A stretch of 64,000 nt of DNA. It comes from an uncultured Kocuria sp. GTDB lineage: Bacteria > Actinomycetota > Actinomycetes > Actinomycetales > Micrococcaceae. Under the pieces are notes generated by a model. That model was given only the letters and a program-made list of their open reading frames with translations, was not told where the DNA came from and made no database searches. This document shows positions 16,681-24,628 of this stretch, piece after piece. The stretch spans positions 1-64,000 of the forward strand of contig NZ_CANMRA010000025.1 of assembly GCF_947500125.1 (NCBI RefSeq), written 5' to 3'. Both the position numbers and the translations under genes were made by a program. Numbering within the stretch: the first letter of the stretch is position 1; each line of letters opens with the position of its first letter.

Positions 16681-17811
16681 TCAAAGATGCCCGCGATGAA
16701 CGAGAATGCGGTCCAGTGCGCGCGCGGCAGCGTCCCGGCACGGTCTCGGTGGCCCCAACGGTGTGAGCCGATCACCGCGGTCGTCGATCCTGAAAAATTG
16801 GGCAAGCATGGCGACAAAATCCACGGCAACCAGTTGGACTTCAACACCTTCGTACCCGTTATCCACGTTGGCGATACTAGCGATTCTGTCGGCGATGTAA
16901 GGCTGACTCCCTTGCCGGTGTCCCGTGCTGGTGCGTCGTAGCCGCGGTCTGGGCAGGTTCCCTGCGCGCGTGACTCTGCCCGCACGTTGAGAGGAGTACC
17001 GAGTTTTGACCTCAAACGCGACAAGGACTCCCTCTACCACCGCGACCATGTCCAGGTCTTGTCGGCCCTCAGCGCGATCCAGCCCGGTGTCCCCAAGTGC
17101 CACCAAAATTGCGTCAAACTCGTCTTGCAGCAGAACTGCCGCAGTTTCCTCCCCCAGCGCCCCTACTTGAGCATCAGTTGCTCCACTTAACTCGACCAAC
17201 AGTCGATCAGCCCCCGTTATGGCTAGCTCATCAAAGCGATTACGGAAAATCTGTGTCTTTTGTGCCGCAGAGGTCACGAGGCCAAGTTGGATAAATCCTG
17301 GAACTGACGTGTCATCTATATAAAGCGGGTAGGCGAACATAAGGGAGTCAGGACCGGATGTAGCGGCACGGCGTTCGATAGCGCGGTATTGGCGCCCTTC
17401 TCTCGACCAGCCGCGATTTAATGCACGATCCTGGACGTAAAGGTTGGGACCGTAGGTGCCCCCTGATGTATAGGGGATGAAGTGCCCGCGGTCGACTCGG
17501 CGTCCGCCGAAGGTTTCCACGAGAGGATACCCACGCTGATAAGACACATCCCGCTGCTCAAGTGGGGCTTTCGGATGTCCGACTGCTAGTACAGTTCGAT
17601 TGAATTCGGGGTCCGTATCGAACAAAAACTCGGTACCTTGATGAGTGAAAGCAACTAAACTAGCCTTGGGGAAGGCGTCATAGTAGGCACCAGCGCAGGC
17701 ATCACTGAGTGACTCCGGCAAAGAAACACCTAAAGTACGGGCGTTTGACACAATTGACCACAGGTTCACCCCTGCATGTTTAAACATTCTCTGTCTCGTA
17801 GTTGTACTCAA
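16681..17811 (-). CDS. dual-nuclease-domain protein (His-Me finger plus PD-(D/E)xK)
   Basis: The 376-residue protein shows two nuclease signatures. Residues about 100-150 read GRRVDRGHFIPYTSGGTYGPNLYVQDRALNRGW in overall pattern: the D-R-G-H motif (107-110) and the following Asn 132 match DNA/RNA non-specific endonucleases. Residues about 250-305 read DLDMVAVVEGVLVAFEVKT with D254, E267 and K269 and a later Q303, the order of PD-(D/E)xK enzymes such as Mrr-type nucleases. Both active sites look intact. Next to an AT-rich cassette and Lsr2, it is a candidate anti-phage or anti-plasmid effector. No immunity gene is evident, which argues against a secreted toxin. Confidence 0.65.
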   Translation of the reverse strand: MSTTTRQRMFKHAGVNLWSIVSNARTLGVSLPESLSDACAGAYYDAFPKASLVAFTHQGTEFLFDTDPEFNRTVLAVGHPKAPLEQRDVSYQRGYPLVETFGGRRVDRGHFIPYTSGGTYGPNLYVQDRALNRGWSREGRQYRAIERRAATSGPDSLMFAYPLYIDDTSVPGFIQLGLVTSAAQKTQIFRNRFDELAITGADRLLVELSGATDAQVGALGEETAAVLLQDEFDAILVALGDTGLDRAEGRQDLDMVAVVEGVLVAFEVKTRYSSQRAGRVTRAGNLPRPRLRRTSTGHRQGSQPYIADRIASIANVDNGYEGVEVQLVAVDFVAMLAQFFRIDDRGDRLTPLGPPRPCRDAAARALDRILVHRGHL

Positions 17812-17992
17812 TCACTTGCGCAACTTTCTTTTATTGCAGCCTCAGAGCCATCGATAAAAAACGGCGACGGCCTCGGCTAAAGTACTCCGTATGTCAAAAT
17901 GGCATGTGTTTCTCCGCTATCAGATAAAAATTCAAGAATGTCAACTGGCGGTGTCCAATAAAATCAAAACACCACAAAACACTCCCCATGCA

Positions 17993-18964
17993 TTATATGC
18001 TGAAGTGAGTCCTCAGCAGGTGTAATGCGTCGTCACGGAGCTGGGTCCGGCCGCGAGTCACCCAGTCTTGATCATTGACAAATGATTGTCGCAACACTGG
18101 AAGGACTTTCAGCCACAGATCCTCCATGAGATCAATTCGACCTAGACCGTTGTTGGCGTCATTATCAATTTCATAACCGCTGCCTGCAAACATGGAGAAA
18201 CCACCCATCGTGTCAAGTTCCATGTCATAATATGCGTCGGGAACAGTGGTTTGAAGACATAATTTGGCCGGCCCGAATGATGCATTTTGACCTGCCAATA
18301 GAGAGGCCACTTCCACGCGTTCCGAATGGGCCCCGTCACTAAAGCGTGCTGATCCGCCGACTAAGTCCTGGCTTTTAACCTCACGAATCTCAGTCAAAAA
18401 AATATTTGGATCCAAGGTGGGGTTGTCACCAAGTTTGAAGAAGATCCATTTAAAAAACTCAGCGTCTATGAATTCTGGTAAATTGTTCCATTCAGTCCTG
18501 CCCTGGAATGCATGGGCAAGATTATCCAATGAGGGCACTACTTTATTTCGTACCGTTTTTGGGTCGCGAGTGGAACATAAGGCGGTCAAGCCTTCTTGGG
18601 GATCGCCGTCAAAGACGATCACGTCAAAGGCTTCACGCACATGGTATTGCCCCCATGGCGTACCGAGGGGCAATACGCGACGCACAGCGGTACGGGGTTC
18701 GTCGTAGTAAAACCTCACACGCATTCTGGCTGGAAGGTCTCTGCCCGCAGGAGTAATCGATGGTGCGGTTGCAGTAAAGGCATGAGAGGAGGGGTTGGCG
18801 TACACACCGTCATCCTCTATGAATCGTCCCCAGCCCTCACTTGGTTGCGTCGTGTCGTACACATAAAGATCTGCTTGAACCTGCGTCAATAAGTCTTGCA
18901 AATCCCCGTCAATAAATATGCGGAAAGGTTTTGCAATAACGCGTCCTGAGGTGAAAATGCTCAC
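17993..18964 (-). CDS. unknown 323-residue protein, third gene of AT-rich cassette
   Basis: The frame begins MSIFTSGRVIAKPFRIFIDGDL and is rich in aromatic and acidic residues, without membrane segments or a known motif. Several beta-strand stretches (VIVFDGDP, MRVRFYYDE) alternate with helices (EFFKWIFFKLG). It follows the 2TM gene by 24 bases on the same strand, so the two are probably co-transcribed. AT-rich codons set it apart from neighbours and suggest recent transfer. Function unknown; a cytoplasmic sensor partner for the membrane protein is a guess. Confidence 0.65.
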   Translation of the reverse strand: MSIFTSGRVIAKPFRIFIDGDLQDLLTQVQADLYVYDTTQPSEGWGRFIEDDGVYANPSSHAFTATAPSITPAGRDLPARMRVRFYYDEPRTAVRRVLPLGTPWGQYHVREAFDVIVFDGDPQEGLTALCSTRDPKTVRNKVVPSLDNLAHAFQGRTEWNNLPEFIDAEFFKWIFFKLGDNPTLDPNIFLTEIREVKSQDLVGGSARFSDGAHSERVEVASLLAGQNASFGPAKLCLQTTVPDAYYDMELDTMGGFSMFAGSGYEIDNDANNGLGRIDLMEDLWLKVLPVLRQSFVNDQDWVTRGRTQLRDDALHLLRTHFSI

Positions 18965-18988
18965 GATGAAACCTGTTTCGGGGGGCTA

Positions 18989-19678
18989 CTAGTAGGGGTA
19001 TCTGAGAATCACACCATCAAGATTGGATGTTGTTTTAAGTACGCGATTTACGATAAAGCTTGCTGCGTCCTTAACTTCCACGCGGGGTATAATCTTGATT
19101 GGCTGGTTGGCTCGAATAGCTTCTTCTCTTGGGTATATTCGAAACGTACATGACACACTATCTGAAGTTCCGATAGTACTGGTGGCGTTACAGAGAATGC
19201 CGTTGTCGGATTCCACAAAATTTTCTGAAGTTCTCACAGTTTCCGAAAGAAAATTGCCTCCATCCACTTGTATTCTTGCAGGTCCAGGAGGTGTAAAGTC
19301 CAGATTGATCACTATTCTTGATTCGCGCGCCCACTTTGCGACCAGCTTATGACATGCTCCGCTACCCTCAAGAGCGTAAGTGAAAGTTAAAGGCGTATAA
19401 AACTTGGGTTCTTCTCTGGTTATGTTGAGACTTAATTCCGGTGTTGGAGTTAGAGGCGGTTTGTCCTGGACGGTCCAACGAAAAACAAGGGTTGTGCGCC
19501 CAAAAATTAGATCTATAATAATGATATATGCAACGACCAAAACTACAGTCACAATCACTTTTTGGAATATGTGGCCTACTATGCCGGTTTGGAATAACCC
19601 AACTTGGGTGGCAATATATAACCCCAGTAGGGCTAGGTACTTAAGAGTTTCCCCTGCTATTTGTAGTGCTTTTTCCAC
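18989..19678 (-). CDS. unknown 2TM protein with C-terminal beta-rich domain
   Basis: This 229-residue protein has two adjacent hydrophobic helices (about 10-32, LKYLALLGLYIATQVGLF, and 38-60, VIVTVVLVVAYIIIIDLIF). A Pro-rich linker follows (KPPLTPTPELSLN), then a soluble domain of alternating strands (about 85-225) with three Cys. The 2TM-plus-beta layout recalls membrane effectors of bacterial conflict systems that permeabilise the inner membrane. No nucleotidyltransferase gene lies nearby, so a cyclic-nucleotide trigger is not indicated. It starts two bases after the preceding stop. Confidence 0.65.
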   Translation of the reverse strand: MEKALQIAGETLKYLALLGLYIATQVGLFQTGIVGHIFQKVIVTVVLVVAYIIIIDLIFGRTTLVFRWTVQDKPPLTPTPELSLNITREEPKFYTPLTFTYALEGSGACHKLVAKWARESRIVINLDFTPPGPARIQVDGGNFLSETVRTSENFVESDNGILCNATSTIGTSDSVSCTFRIYPREEAIRANQPIKIIPRVEVKDAASFIVNRVLKTTSNLDGVILRYPY

Positions 19679-19680
19679 CT

Positions 19681-20136
19681 TTACCGCAACACCTCATTGA
19701 CCCAATCTTCGACGATTGAATCGAGGCGCGGGTTATGTGTTTCGATCACACCTAGGCTTCGTAAACTGAATGTTCCCTGCAATGGGCGGGGAGGCTGCAT
19801 TGTTATCGACTTAATTTCATATGGAGGCAAGTCGTTGGTTAAGTAAAGATTCAGCCTTTTAACATTTTTTGCGCTAAAGGCTTCAGTCAGAAATTTTAGG
19901 TGATCTTCCTCGATGTCTGAGGAAACATCGTGACCGTCCATTACTTTTAGATCGATCCGCCTTAGTCGACAATTTTTTCGGCTACTTAAAAGGAAAGCCA
20001 AGTTTAGAATATCTGCTGAACCCAGCAACCATGAATCTTTGATGAGTAAAGGTGATTTTCGACGTGAGTTGTCGAACAGCCTCGACTCATGGGCATGCTT
20101 GTGGTGAGCACCCCTTCTCAGCTGCATGGTCGTCAT
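19681..20136 (-). CDS. unknown 151-residue protein, first gene of AT-rich cassette
   Basis: The protein starts basic (MTTMQLRRGAHHKHAHESR) and continues as a soluble alpha/beta domain (LLIKDSWLLGSADILNLAFLL, RLRRIDLKVMDGHDV, NVKRLNLYLTNDLPPYEIKSI). No motif is recognised. Strand-helix repeats would suit a small sensor or regulatory domain. It leads the three-gene cassette read to 17993; AT-rich sequence upstream of 20136 would carry the promoter. Confidence 0.6.
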   Translation of the reverse strand: MTTMQLRRGAHHKHAHESRLFDNSRRKSPLLIKDSWLLGSADILNLAFLLSSRKNCRLRRIDLKVMDGHDVSSDIEEDHLKFLTEAFSAKNVKRLNLYLTNDLPPYEIKSITMQPPRPLQGTFSLRSLGVIETHNPRLDSIVEDWVNEVLR

Positions 20137-20641
20137 TCGCCCAGTCTATCCATTGACTCGTCTACACGCACGTGTTACGATACGCGATTTTTGTCATCGC
20201 ACACTCACGGTGCTACGTGCGATCGAGCAACCGATCAGCCTTAACTTCTACTTCTGACACCCTTTGGGGCTGCCATCGGCAAGCCCATCCGTTGCTCGGT
20301 GGGGGTGCCGTATAGCCATAGTCGTTTGACGCGCCGTGTACTGGGCGGTGTGCGGGGATATCACCGGGGCCATCGCCTGGATCCGCAGATAGTGCAGCAG
20401 TTCTGTACGCACCTCCGAATTCTCGGGCCCCCAGGGTCCAGGCGGCGCACGCCCCCCTCATCCGTCTCGCTTGATCACGCTGAGTTCGGCCCTCCTGCTC
20501 GCGGAGCAGGATGGATAAGTTTTGGTCCTTGCCCACCGGGTCGGAAACTTGTGCTTCGCCCCGGGCAAGTGATGTGCTCAGGCTCGACAGACATGTCTTG
20601 GAAGGCATGGGATGCGAGACGTCTCGTCCGGGAAATTTGCG
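20137..20641. other. gap between AT-rich cassette and transposon
   Basis: About 500 bases with no supportable gene. Its right end carries the first part of the resolution site of the resolvase at 24629, which is now separated from that gene by the transposon. Confidence 0.4.
20611..20628. other. left part of a split res site
   Basis: GATGCGAGACGTCTCGTC contains the palindrome CGAGACGTCTCG (20615-20626). GATGCGAGACG (20611-20621) has its perfect inverted partner at 24552-24562, on the other side of the transposon. Removing the element and one target copy puts the two 40-odd bases apart, upstream of the resolvase gene at 24629, as expected for resolvase subsites. Confidence 0.6.
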
Positions 20642-20650
20642 CCCGCATGT
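20642..20650. repeat. target-site duplication, left (CCCGCATGT)
   Basis: Nine bases identical to 24528-24536, abutting the transposon end TGTGAA. Confidence 0.8.
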
Positions 20651-20697
20651 TGTGAACCGCAGCGATAAGTGGCGCGCTTCTGACAGAGCTAAATGAC
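20651..20697 (+). repeat. left terminal inverted repeat
   Basis: 47 bases starting TGTGAACCGCAGCGATAAGT; the innermost 20 bases match the right end exactly. Confidence 0.8.
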
Positions 20698-20889
20698 GGG
20701 AGCAAGGCCGAGCGGTTCGATCCGGGTCGATGGGTCGTTCGAGCTCTGGATGGTTGAGAGTTTGTCCGGCTCGGACTGCCGTCCCACTTCCTAGGTACTG
20801 GGACGCTCGGCGTCGAAACCTAAGTTCGGGGACTATGGATATCGATTCGAGTGCCAGAAGTTAGGCCTAGAACTCAGTGCCATCTAGGT

Positions 20890-20913
20890 CGTACGGAACC
20901 GACTTCCGGTACG
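20890..20913. promoter_or_regulatory. near-palindrome upstream of the transposon resolvase
   Basis: CGTACGGAA and TTCCGGTACG face each other around CCGAC, ending 8 bases before the resolvase ATG. It is a likely resolvase binding site (part of res and autoregulatory operator). Confidence 0.45.
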
Positions 20914-20921
20914 CTGAGCCC

Positions 20922-21554
20922 ATGGAATTGGGCTATGCGCGGGTCTCGACGGCCAAACAGGACCTCGATCGGCAGATCGATGCCCTCCGCCAGGTCGGGA
21001 TCGCCGCCGAGCGGATCTATGTGGACAAGAAGTCCGGGGCCACCACGGAGCGCCCCGGTCTGGCTGCGGCCCTGGCCTACGCGCGGGAGGGCGACGTGAT
21101 CGTGGTGCACACCCTGGACCGGCTCGGGCGCACCGTGCGCGACACCCTCAACCTCATCCACGACCTCGCCGAGCGGGGAGTGGGCGTACGGAACCTCGCG
21201 GATCCGATCAAGGTGGACTCCACCAACCCGAACGACCCGATGGCTCAGCTGGCGGTGGTGCTGCTGGCGCTGTTCGGGCAGATGGAACGCACCTACACGC
21301 TCGAGCGCGCCGCCCACGCCCGATCGGTGGCCACGGCCAAGGGCCGGCGGATCGGGCGGCCTACGGTGGTGGACCCGGACAAGCTGGCCTACGCGGTGCA
21401 CCTGCGCGAGTCCGGGCACACGATGGCGGAGATCGTGGCGAAGACCGGGATCACCCGCACCAGTCTCTACCGCCACCTCCCACCGCGGCCCCCGGAGCCG
21501 GTGACGGCCGGACCGGTCACCGCCGCCGATCCCGAGCCCGGTCGGGCGGACTGA
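20922..21554 (+). CDS. serine resolvase of the transposon (TniR-like)
   Basis: From ATG 20922 the protein has 210 residues and begins MELGYARVSTAKQDLDRQ, with the catalytic Ser in YARVS. YVDKKSGATTERPGL and VHTLDRLGRTVRD follow, the signatures of small serine recombinases. A C-terminal HTH (HTMAEIVAKTGITRTSLYRHL) binds res. It would resolve cointegrates formed during replicative transposition. It stands 13 bases ahead of the transposase gene. The Pro-rich tail (about 188-210) is not needed for the fold. Confidence 0.9.
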   Translation: MELGYARVSTAKQDLDRQIDALRQVGIAAERIYVDKKSGATTERPGLAAALAYAREGDVIVVHTLDRLGRTVRDTLNLIHDLAERGVGVRNLADPIKVDSTNPNDPMAQLAVVLLALFGQMERTYTLERAAHARSVATAKGRRIGRPTVVDPDKLAYAVHLRESGHTMAEIVAKTGITRTSLYRHLPPRPPEPVTAGPVTAADPEPGRAD

Positions 21555-21567
21555 CCCTCGTGGGGTG

Positions 21568-23025
21568 ATGGTGGTGGTGCAGCTGAGTCCGCAGGAGAAA
21601 GCGGCACTGCTGCGCCAGCACCTCGACGACGGGGTGCCGCTGACCCGGCTCGCCGCCCACGCCCAGGTCTCGGTCCGCACCCTGCAGCGCTGGGCCGCCG
21701 AGTACCAGGCGGACTCCTCCGCGGCCGGGTTGCACCGCCAGGTCCGCAGCGACCGCGGTCACCGCCGGTTGCCTGCGGAGCTGATCGCGGTGATCGAGGC
21801 CCTGGCGCTGCGCCGGCCGGCACCGACGACCACGTTCATCCACCGCCGGGTGTGCGATCTGGCCCCGGAGCGCGGCTGGGCGCCCCCGAGCTACTCGAGC
21901 GTGCGCAGCGTGATCGCCGGCATCGACCCCGGGCTGCGCACCCTGGCCCTGGAAGGAGACACCGCCTACCGGGACCTGTACGAGCTGGTGCACCGGCGGA
22001 CGGCGGTGAGGCCCAATGAGCAGTGGCAGGCCGATCACACCCTGCTCGATCTCCAGATCCTCGACCACCGGGGGCGCCCGGTGCGGCCGTGGCTGAGCGT
22101 GATCCTCGACGACTACTCCCGCGCGGTCGCCGGCTACATGGTCTTCACCGGCGCCCCGAATGCGGAGCAGACCGCCCTGGCCCTGCACCAGGCCGTGCGA
22201 GCCAAGCCCGACCCGCGGTGGCCGGTCCAGGGGCTGCCGGAGGTGCTCTACAGCGACCACGGGTCCGACTTCACCAGCACCCGGCTCGAGCGGGTCTGCC
22301 TGGACACCCACATCCGGCTCATCCACTCCCGCGTCGGGGTCCCGCAGGGGAGGGGGAAGATCGAACGCTTCTACGGCACGATCACCACCGAGGTGCTCCC
22401 GCACTTGCCCGGTTACATCCCGCACGGCACCGGGGGCACCCCTACCTCACCACCTGCCCTGAGCCTGGAGCAGCTCGACGCAGTGGTCCAGCGTTACCTG
22501 ATCGAGGACTACCACACCCGGGTGCACTCCGAGACCGGCCAACCCCCGGCCACCCGCTGGATCGGGGCCGGGTGGATCCCCCGCACCCCAGCACGACCGG
22601 AAGACCTCGACCTGTTGCTGCTCACCGCCGCGACCACCCGCATCGTCCAGCGCGACGGCATCCGCTTTCAAGGCACCCGCTACATCTGTCCAGTGCTGGC
22701 CGCCTACGTCTCCGAGACCGTGACCATCCGCTACGACCCCCGCGACGCCGGCGAGGTGCGCGTCTACCACCAGGACACCTACCTGTGCCGGGCGATCGCC
22801 CCCGAACTGGCCGCCGCGACCATCACCCTCCAGCAGCTGCAACAGGCCCGGAGCGCACGGCGCCAGGAGCTCAAGCAGCAACTGCGCGCCCGGCGCAGCC
22901 TCGCCGACGCCCTGCCCGCCGACGACCGCTGGGCACCACCACCCGCCCCGGCGCCGGGCCCGGCAGCAGACCCGCCGGCGGACCGGGCGCCCCGACACCG
23001 GCTGCGGACCTATGCCACCGACTGA
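21568..23025 (+). CDS. tniA: DDE transposase (TniA-like)
   Basis: About 485 residues. An N-terminal HTH (VPLTRLAAHAQVSVRTLQRWAAEY) precedes an RNase-H-fold integrase core. The catalytic triad is visible as D157 (QADHT), D231 (SDHGSDF) and E267 (RGKIERFY), counted from the GTG at 21565; the 35-residue D-E gap is canonical. The C-terminal part has the Mu-like beta-barrel stretch (FQGTRYICPVLAAYVSETVTIRYDP) and a basic tail. It cuts and joins the transposon ends together with the ATPase encoded next, whose gene overlaps it by 14 bases. Confidence 0.9.
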   Translation: MVVVQLSPQEKAALLRQHLDDGVPLTRLAAHAQVSVRTLQRWAAEYQADSSAAGLHRQVRSDRGHRRLPAELIAVIEALALRRPAPTTTFIHRRVCDLAPERGWAPPSYSSVRSVIAGIDPGLRTLALEGDTAYRDLYELVHRRTAVRPNEQWQADHTLLDLQILDHRGRPVRPWLSVILDDYSRAVAGYMVFTGAPNAEQTALALHQAVRAKPDPRWPVQGLPEVLYSDHGSDFTSTRLERVCLDTHIRLIHSRVGVPQGRGKIERFYGTITTEVLPHLPGYIPHGTGGTPTSPPALSLEQLDAVVQRYLIEDYHTRVHSETGQPPATRWIGAGWIPRTPARPEDLDLLLLTAATTRIVQRDGIRFQGTRYICPVLAAYVSETVTIRYDPRDAGEVRVYHQDTYLCRAIAPELAAATITLQQLQQARSARRQELKQQLRARRSLADALPADDRWAPPPAPAPGPAADPPADRAPRHRLRTYATD

Positions 23026-23932
23026 GCCCGACTCCTCCCGGAGCCTGCTGGGCAAGAACGACGACGGTCGGCGCTTCCTCTCCGGCACGTTCGGGGAAAT
23101 CGCAGCCTTGGGCCCACCCCCGGACCCCGCATCGCCCCTGCTCCTTCCCACCCGGGAGCACCGCCGCTTCACCGAGTTCGCCGACACCGTCCGCACCCAC
23201 CGCTACATCGGCGTCTGCTGGGGCCCACCCGGGGTCGGCAAGACGCTCTCGGCCCGGCACTACGCCGGGGCACCGGAATGGGAGCAGTGGCAACGAGACC
23301 TGGGCGAGGACCGCGAGCCCGGCCCCATTCCCGAACAAGTCCTCCAGGCCCGCACCGCCATGTGGACTCCGACCGTCACCGCCAGCCCCCGACAGGTCGA
23401 CCAAGCCCTGCCGCGGGCCTGCCAGCAGATCTCCTACGCCATCGACTACCACCGCCACGGCCACGTCGACCCGCTGGTGCACACCGCCTCGCGGTCCTCC
23501 GGGCTCACCGAGCTGCTCATCATCGACGAAGCCGACCGGCTCAAGACCACCGGCCTGGAACAGGTCCGCGACTACTACGACCGCCACACCATCGGAGTGA
23601 TCCTCATCGGAATGCCCGGCATCGACAAACGCCTGGGACGCTACCCCCAGCTCTACAGCCGTGTGGGCTTCGCACACGAATACCGCCCACTCACCCCCGA
23701 AGAGCTCACCGCCGTCCTGAACCGCCGCTGGCACACCGACGGACTGGCCGACGACGACGAGTTCACCCAGTCGGTCGCGATCGCCACCATCGCCCGGATC
23801 ACCAGCGGCAACTTCCGCCTCGTCGACCGCCTCCTCACCCAGATCAAACGCATCCTGGACATCAACCAACTCGAGACCGTCACCCCAGAAGTCGTCGAAG
23901 CCGCCCGCGACGCACTCCTCATCGGCCACTGA
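23012..23932 (+). CDS. tniB: AAA+ transposition ATPase (TniB-like)
   Basis: The 306-residue protein has Walker A GPPGVGKT (71-78) and Walker B LLIIDEADRL (about 169-178), then GMPGIDKRLGRYPQLYSRVGFAHEY, typical of TniB/TnsC/MuB-type ATPases. These load on target DNA and recruit the transposase. The start ATG lies within the end of the transposase gene, so translation is coupled. No tniQ-type target selector follows, so TniB may pick the target by itself or with the resolvase. Confidence 0.9.
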   Translation: MPPTEPDSSRSLLGKNDDGRRFLSGTFGEIAALGPPPDPASPLLLPTREHRRFTEFADTVRTHRYIGVCWGPPGVGKTLSARHYAGAPEWEQWQRDLGEDREPGPIPEQVLQARTAMWTPTVTASPRQVDQALPRACQQISYAIDYHRHGHVDPLVHTASRSSGLTELLIIDEADRLKTTGLEQVRDYYDRHTIGVILIGMPGIDKRLGRYPQLYSRVGFAHEYRPLTPEELTAVLNRRWHTDGLADDDEFTQSVAIATIARITSGNFRLVDRLLTQIKRILDINQLETVTPEVVEAARDALLIGH

Positions 23933-24107
23933 ACAGCGGAGTGGACCACCAAGGCAGCCCGCCATCCCAGAGTCCCTGCTGCCCACTGCGCACCATTCGT
24001 CTCGGGCACGTCCCGTCGGTACGGCTCCGACGTTGCAGTGGAAGTTTCCTATCGCCAAGCCCTTTGACGTTCTACCCTGAAGGCACGCGATGACGAAGGA
24101 GTCCGCC

Positions 24108-24344
24108 ATGTTGCCCCTGCTTCCCTCCGCCACGACAGCCACCGCTTCCTCCAGCTGGGTCTTTCTGACCGTGATCGCAGTCCTCGCCCTGTTGTGCATT
24201 GCCCTGCTGGTCATCGACCGACGCCGTCGCCGAAACTCTGGTGCCGACAACTCGGGGCCCCGTGATCGCAGTGTTGCCCCGGAGACCCACTCGGTCGGAC
24301 TGTGGGGCGCCGGCGGAGGAGCAGGCACGGGAGACATGGGCTAA
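24108..24344 (+). CDS. small single-helix membrane protein, transposon cargo
   Basis: ATG 24108 is preceded by GAAGGAG at ideal spacing; an ATG at 24090 in the same frame is less well placed. The 78 residues contain one hydrophobic helix (WVFLTVIAVLALLCIALLVI) followed by a basic stop-transfer (DRRRRR) and a Gly-rich tail. No family is recognised. It lies inside the transposon ends and is its only non-transposition gene. Confidence 0.6.
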   Translation: MLPLLPSATTATASSSWVFLTVIAVLALLCIALLVIDRRRRRNSGADNSGPRDRSVAPETHSVGLWGAGGGAGTGDMG

Positions 24345-24480
24345 AGCCCCGGAACAGCAAGCCATCCCACCCACCCACGACATGAAGAACGTGGGACGGC
24401 CACCGGGACAGGCCAGGCCATCAATCTTTTCGAACCAGGCTGACCAGCTGGCCCGCTACTGACTGCCCCGCCCCGAAGCG

Positions 24481-24527
24481 GTCATTTAGCTCTGTCAGAA
24501 CACCGACACTTATCGCTGTGATTCACA
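24481..24527 (-). repeat. right terminal inverted repeat
   Basis: Read on the minus strand it starts TGTGAATCACAGCGATAAGT and matches the left end at 41 of 47 positions. Confidence 0.8.
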
Positions 24528-24536
24528 CCCGCATGT
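24528..24536. repeat. target-site duplication, right (CCCGCATGT)
   Basis: Exact copy of 20642-20650, abutting the right transposon end TTCACA. Confidence 0.8.
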
Positions 24537-24551
24537 TTCCGCGGTTCCGCG

Positions 24552-24617
24552 CGTCTCGCATCTATGTGCTTTATCCGTACCCCTAGAATCGGATACTCAA
24601 CGTTAGTTGCGAGACAG
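24552..24617. other. right part of the split res site
   Basis: CGTCTCGCATC (24552-24562) is the inverted partner of 20611-20621, and a further GCGAGAC occurs at 24609-24615 just before the resolvase gene. The repeated GCGAGAC half-sites are those expected of resolvase subsites. Confidence 0.55.
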
Positions 24618-24628
24618 ATGAGGTAGAC

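Larger units (their letters stand above)
20651..24527 (+). mobile_element. TniA/TniB-type transposon (Tn5053/Tn402-like), complete
   Basis: The 3,877-bp element begins TGTGAA and ends TTCACA. Its ends, 20651-20697 and 24481-24527, are 47-bp inverted repeats matching at 41 of 47 positions, and it is flanked by a 9-bp direct repeat. It carries a serine resolvase, a DDE transposase and an AAA+ ATPase in one direction, plus a one-helix membrane protein. The 5'-TGT...ACA termini and gene content place it with the Tn7/Tn5053/Mu-like transposons. Unlike Tn5053, the resolvase gene comes first and no tniQ is seen. The intact ends suggest a recent insertion. Confidence 0.85.

Noticed and set aside
16476-17024. 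182-codon minus-strand frame
   Set aside because: It overlaps the dual-nuclease gene in another frame and has no start context or homology.
22023-24337. Long frames overlapping tniA and tniB on both strands
   Set aside because: Composition is Pro/Arg/His-rich with no motif, while the DDE and AAA+ motifs lie in the chosen frames.
20651-24527. The GTCATTTAGCTC repeats read as outward-facing ends of two Tn3-like elements
   Set aside because: The exact 9-bp direct repeat abuts TGTGAA and TTCACA, so the repeats are the two ends of one element, with GTCATTT at the inner side.
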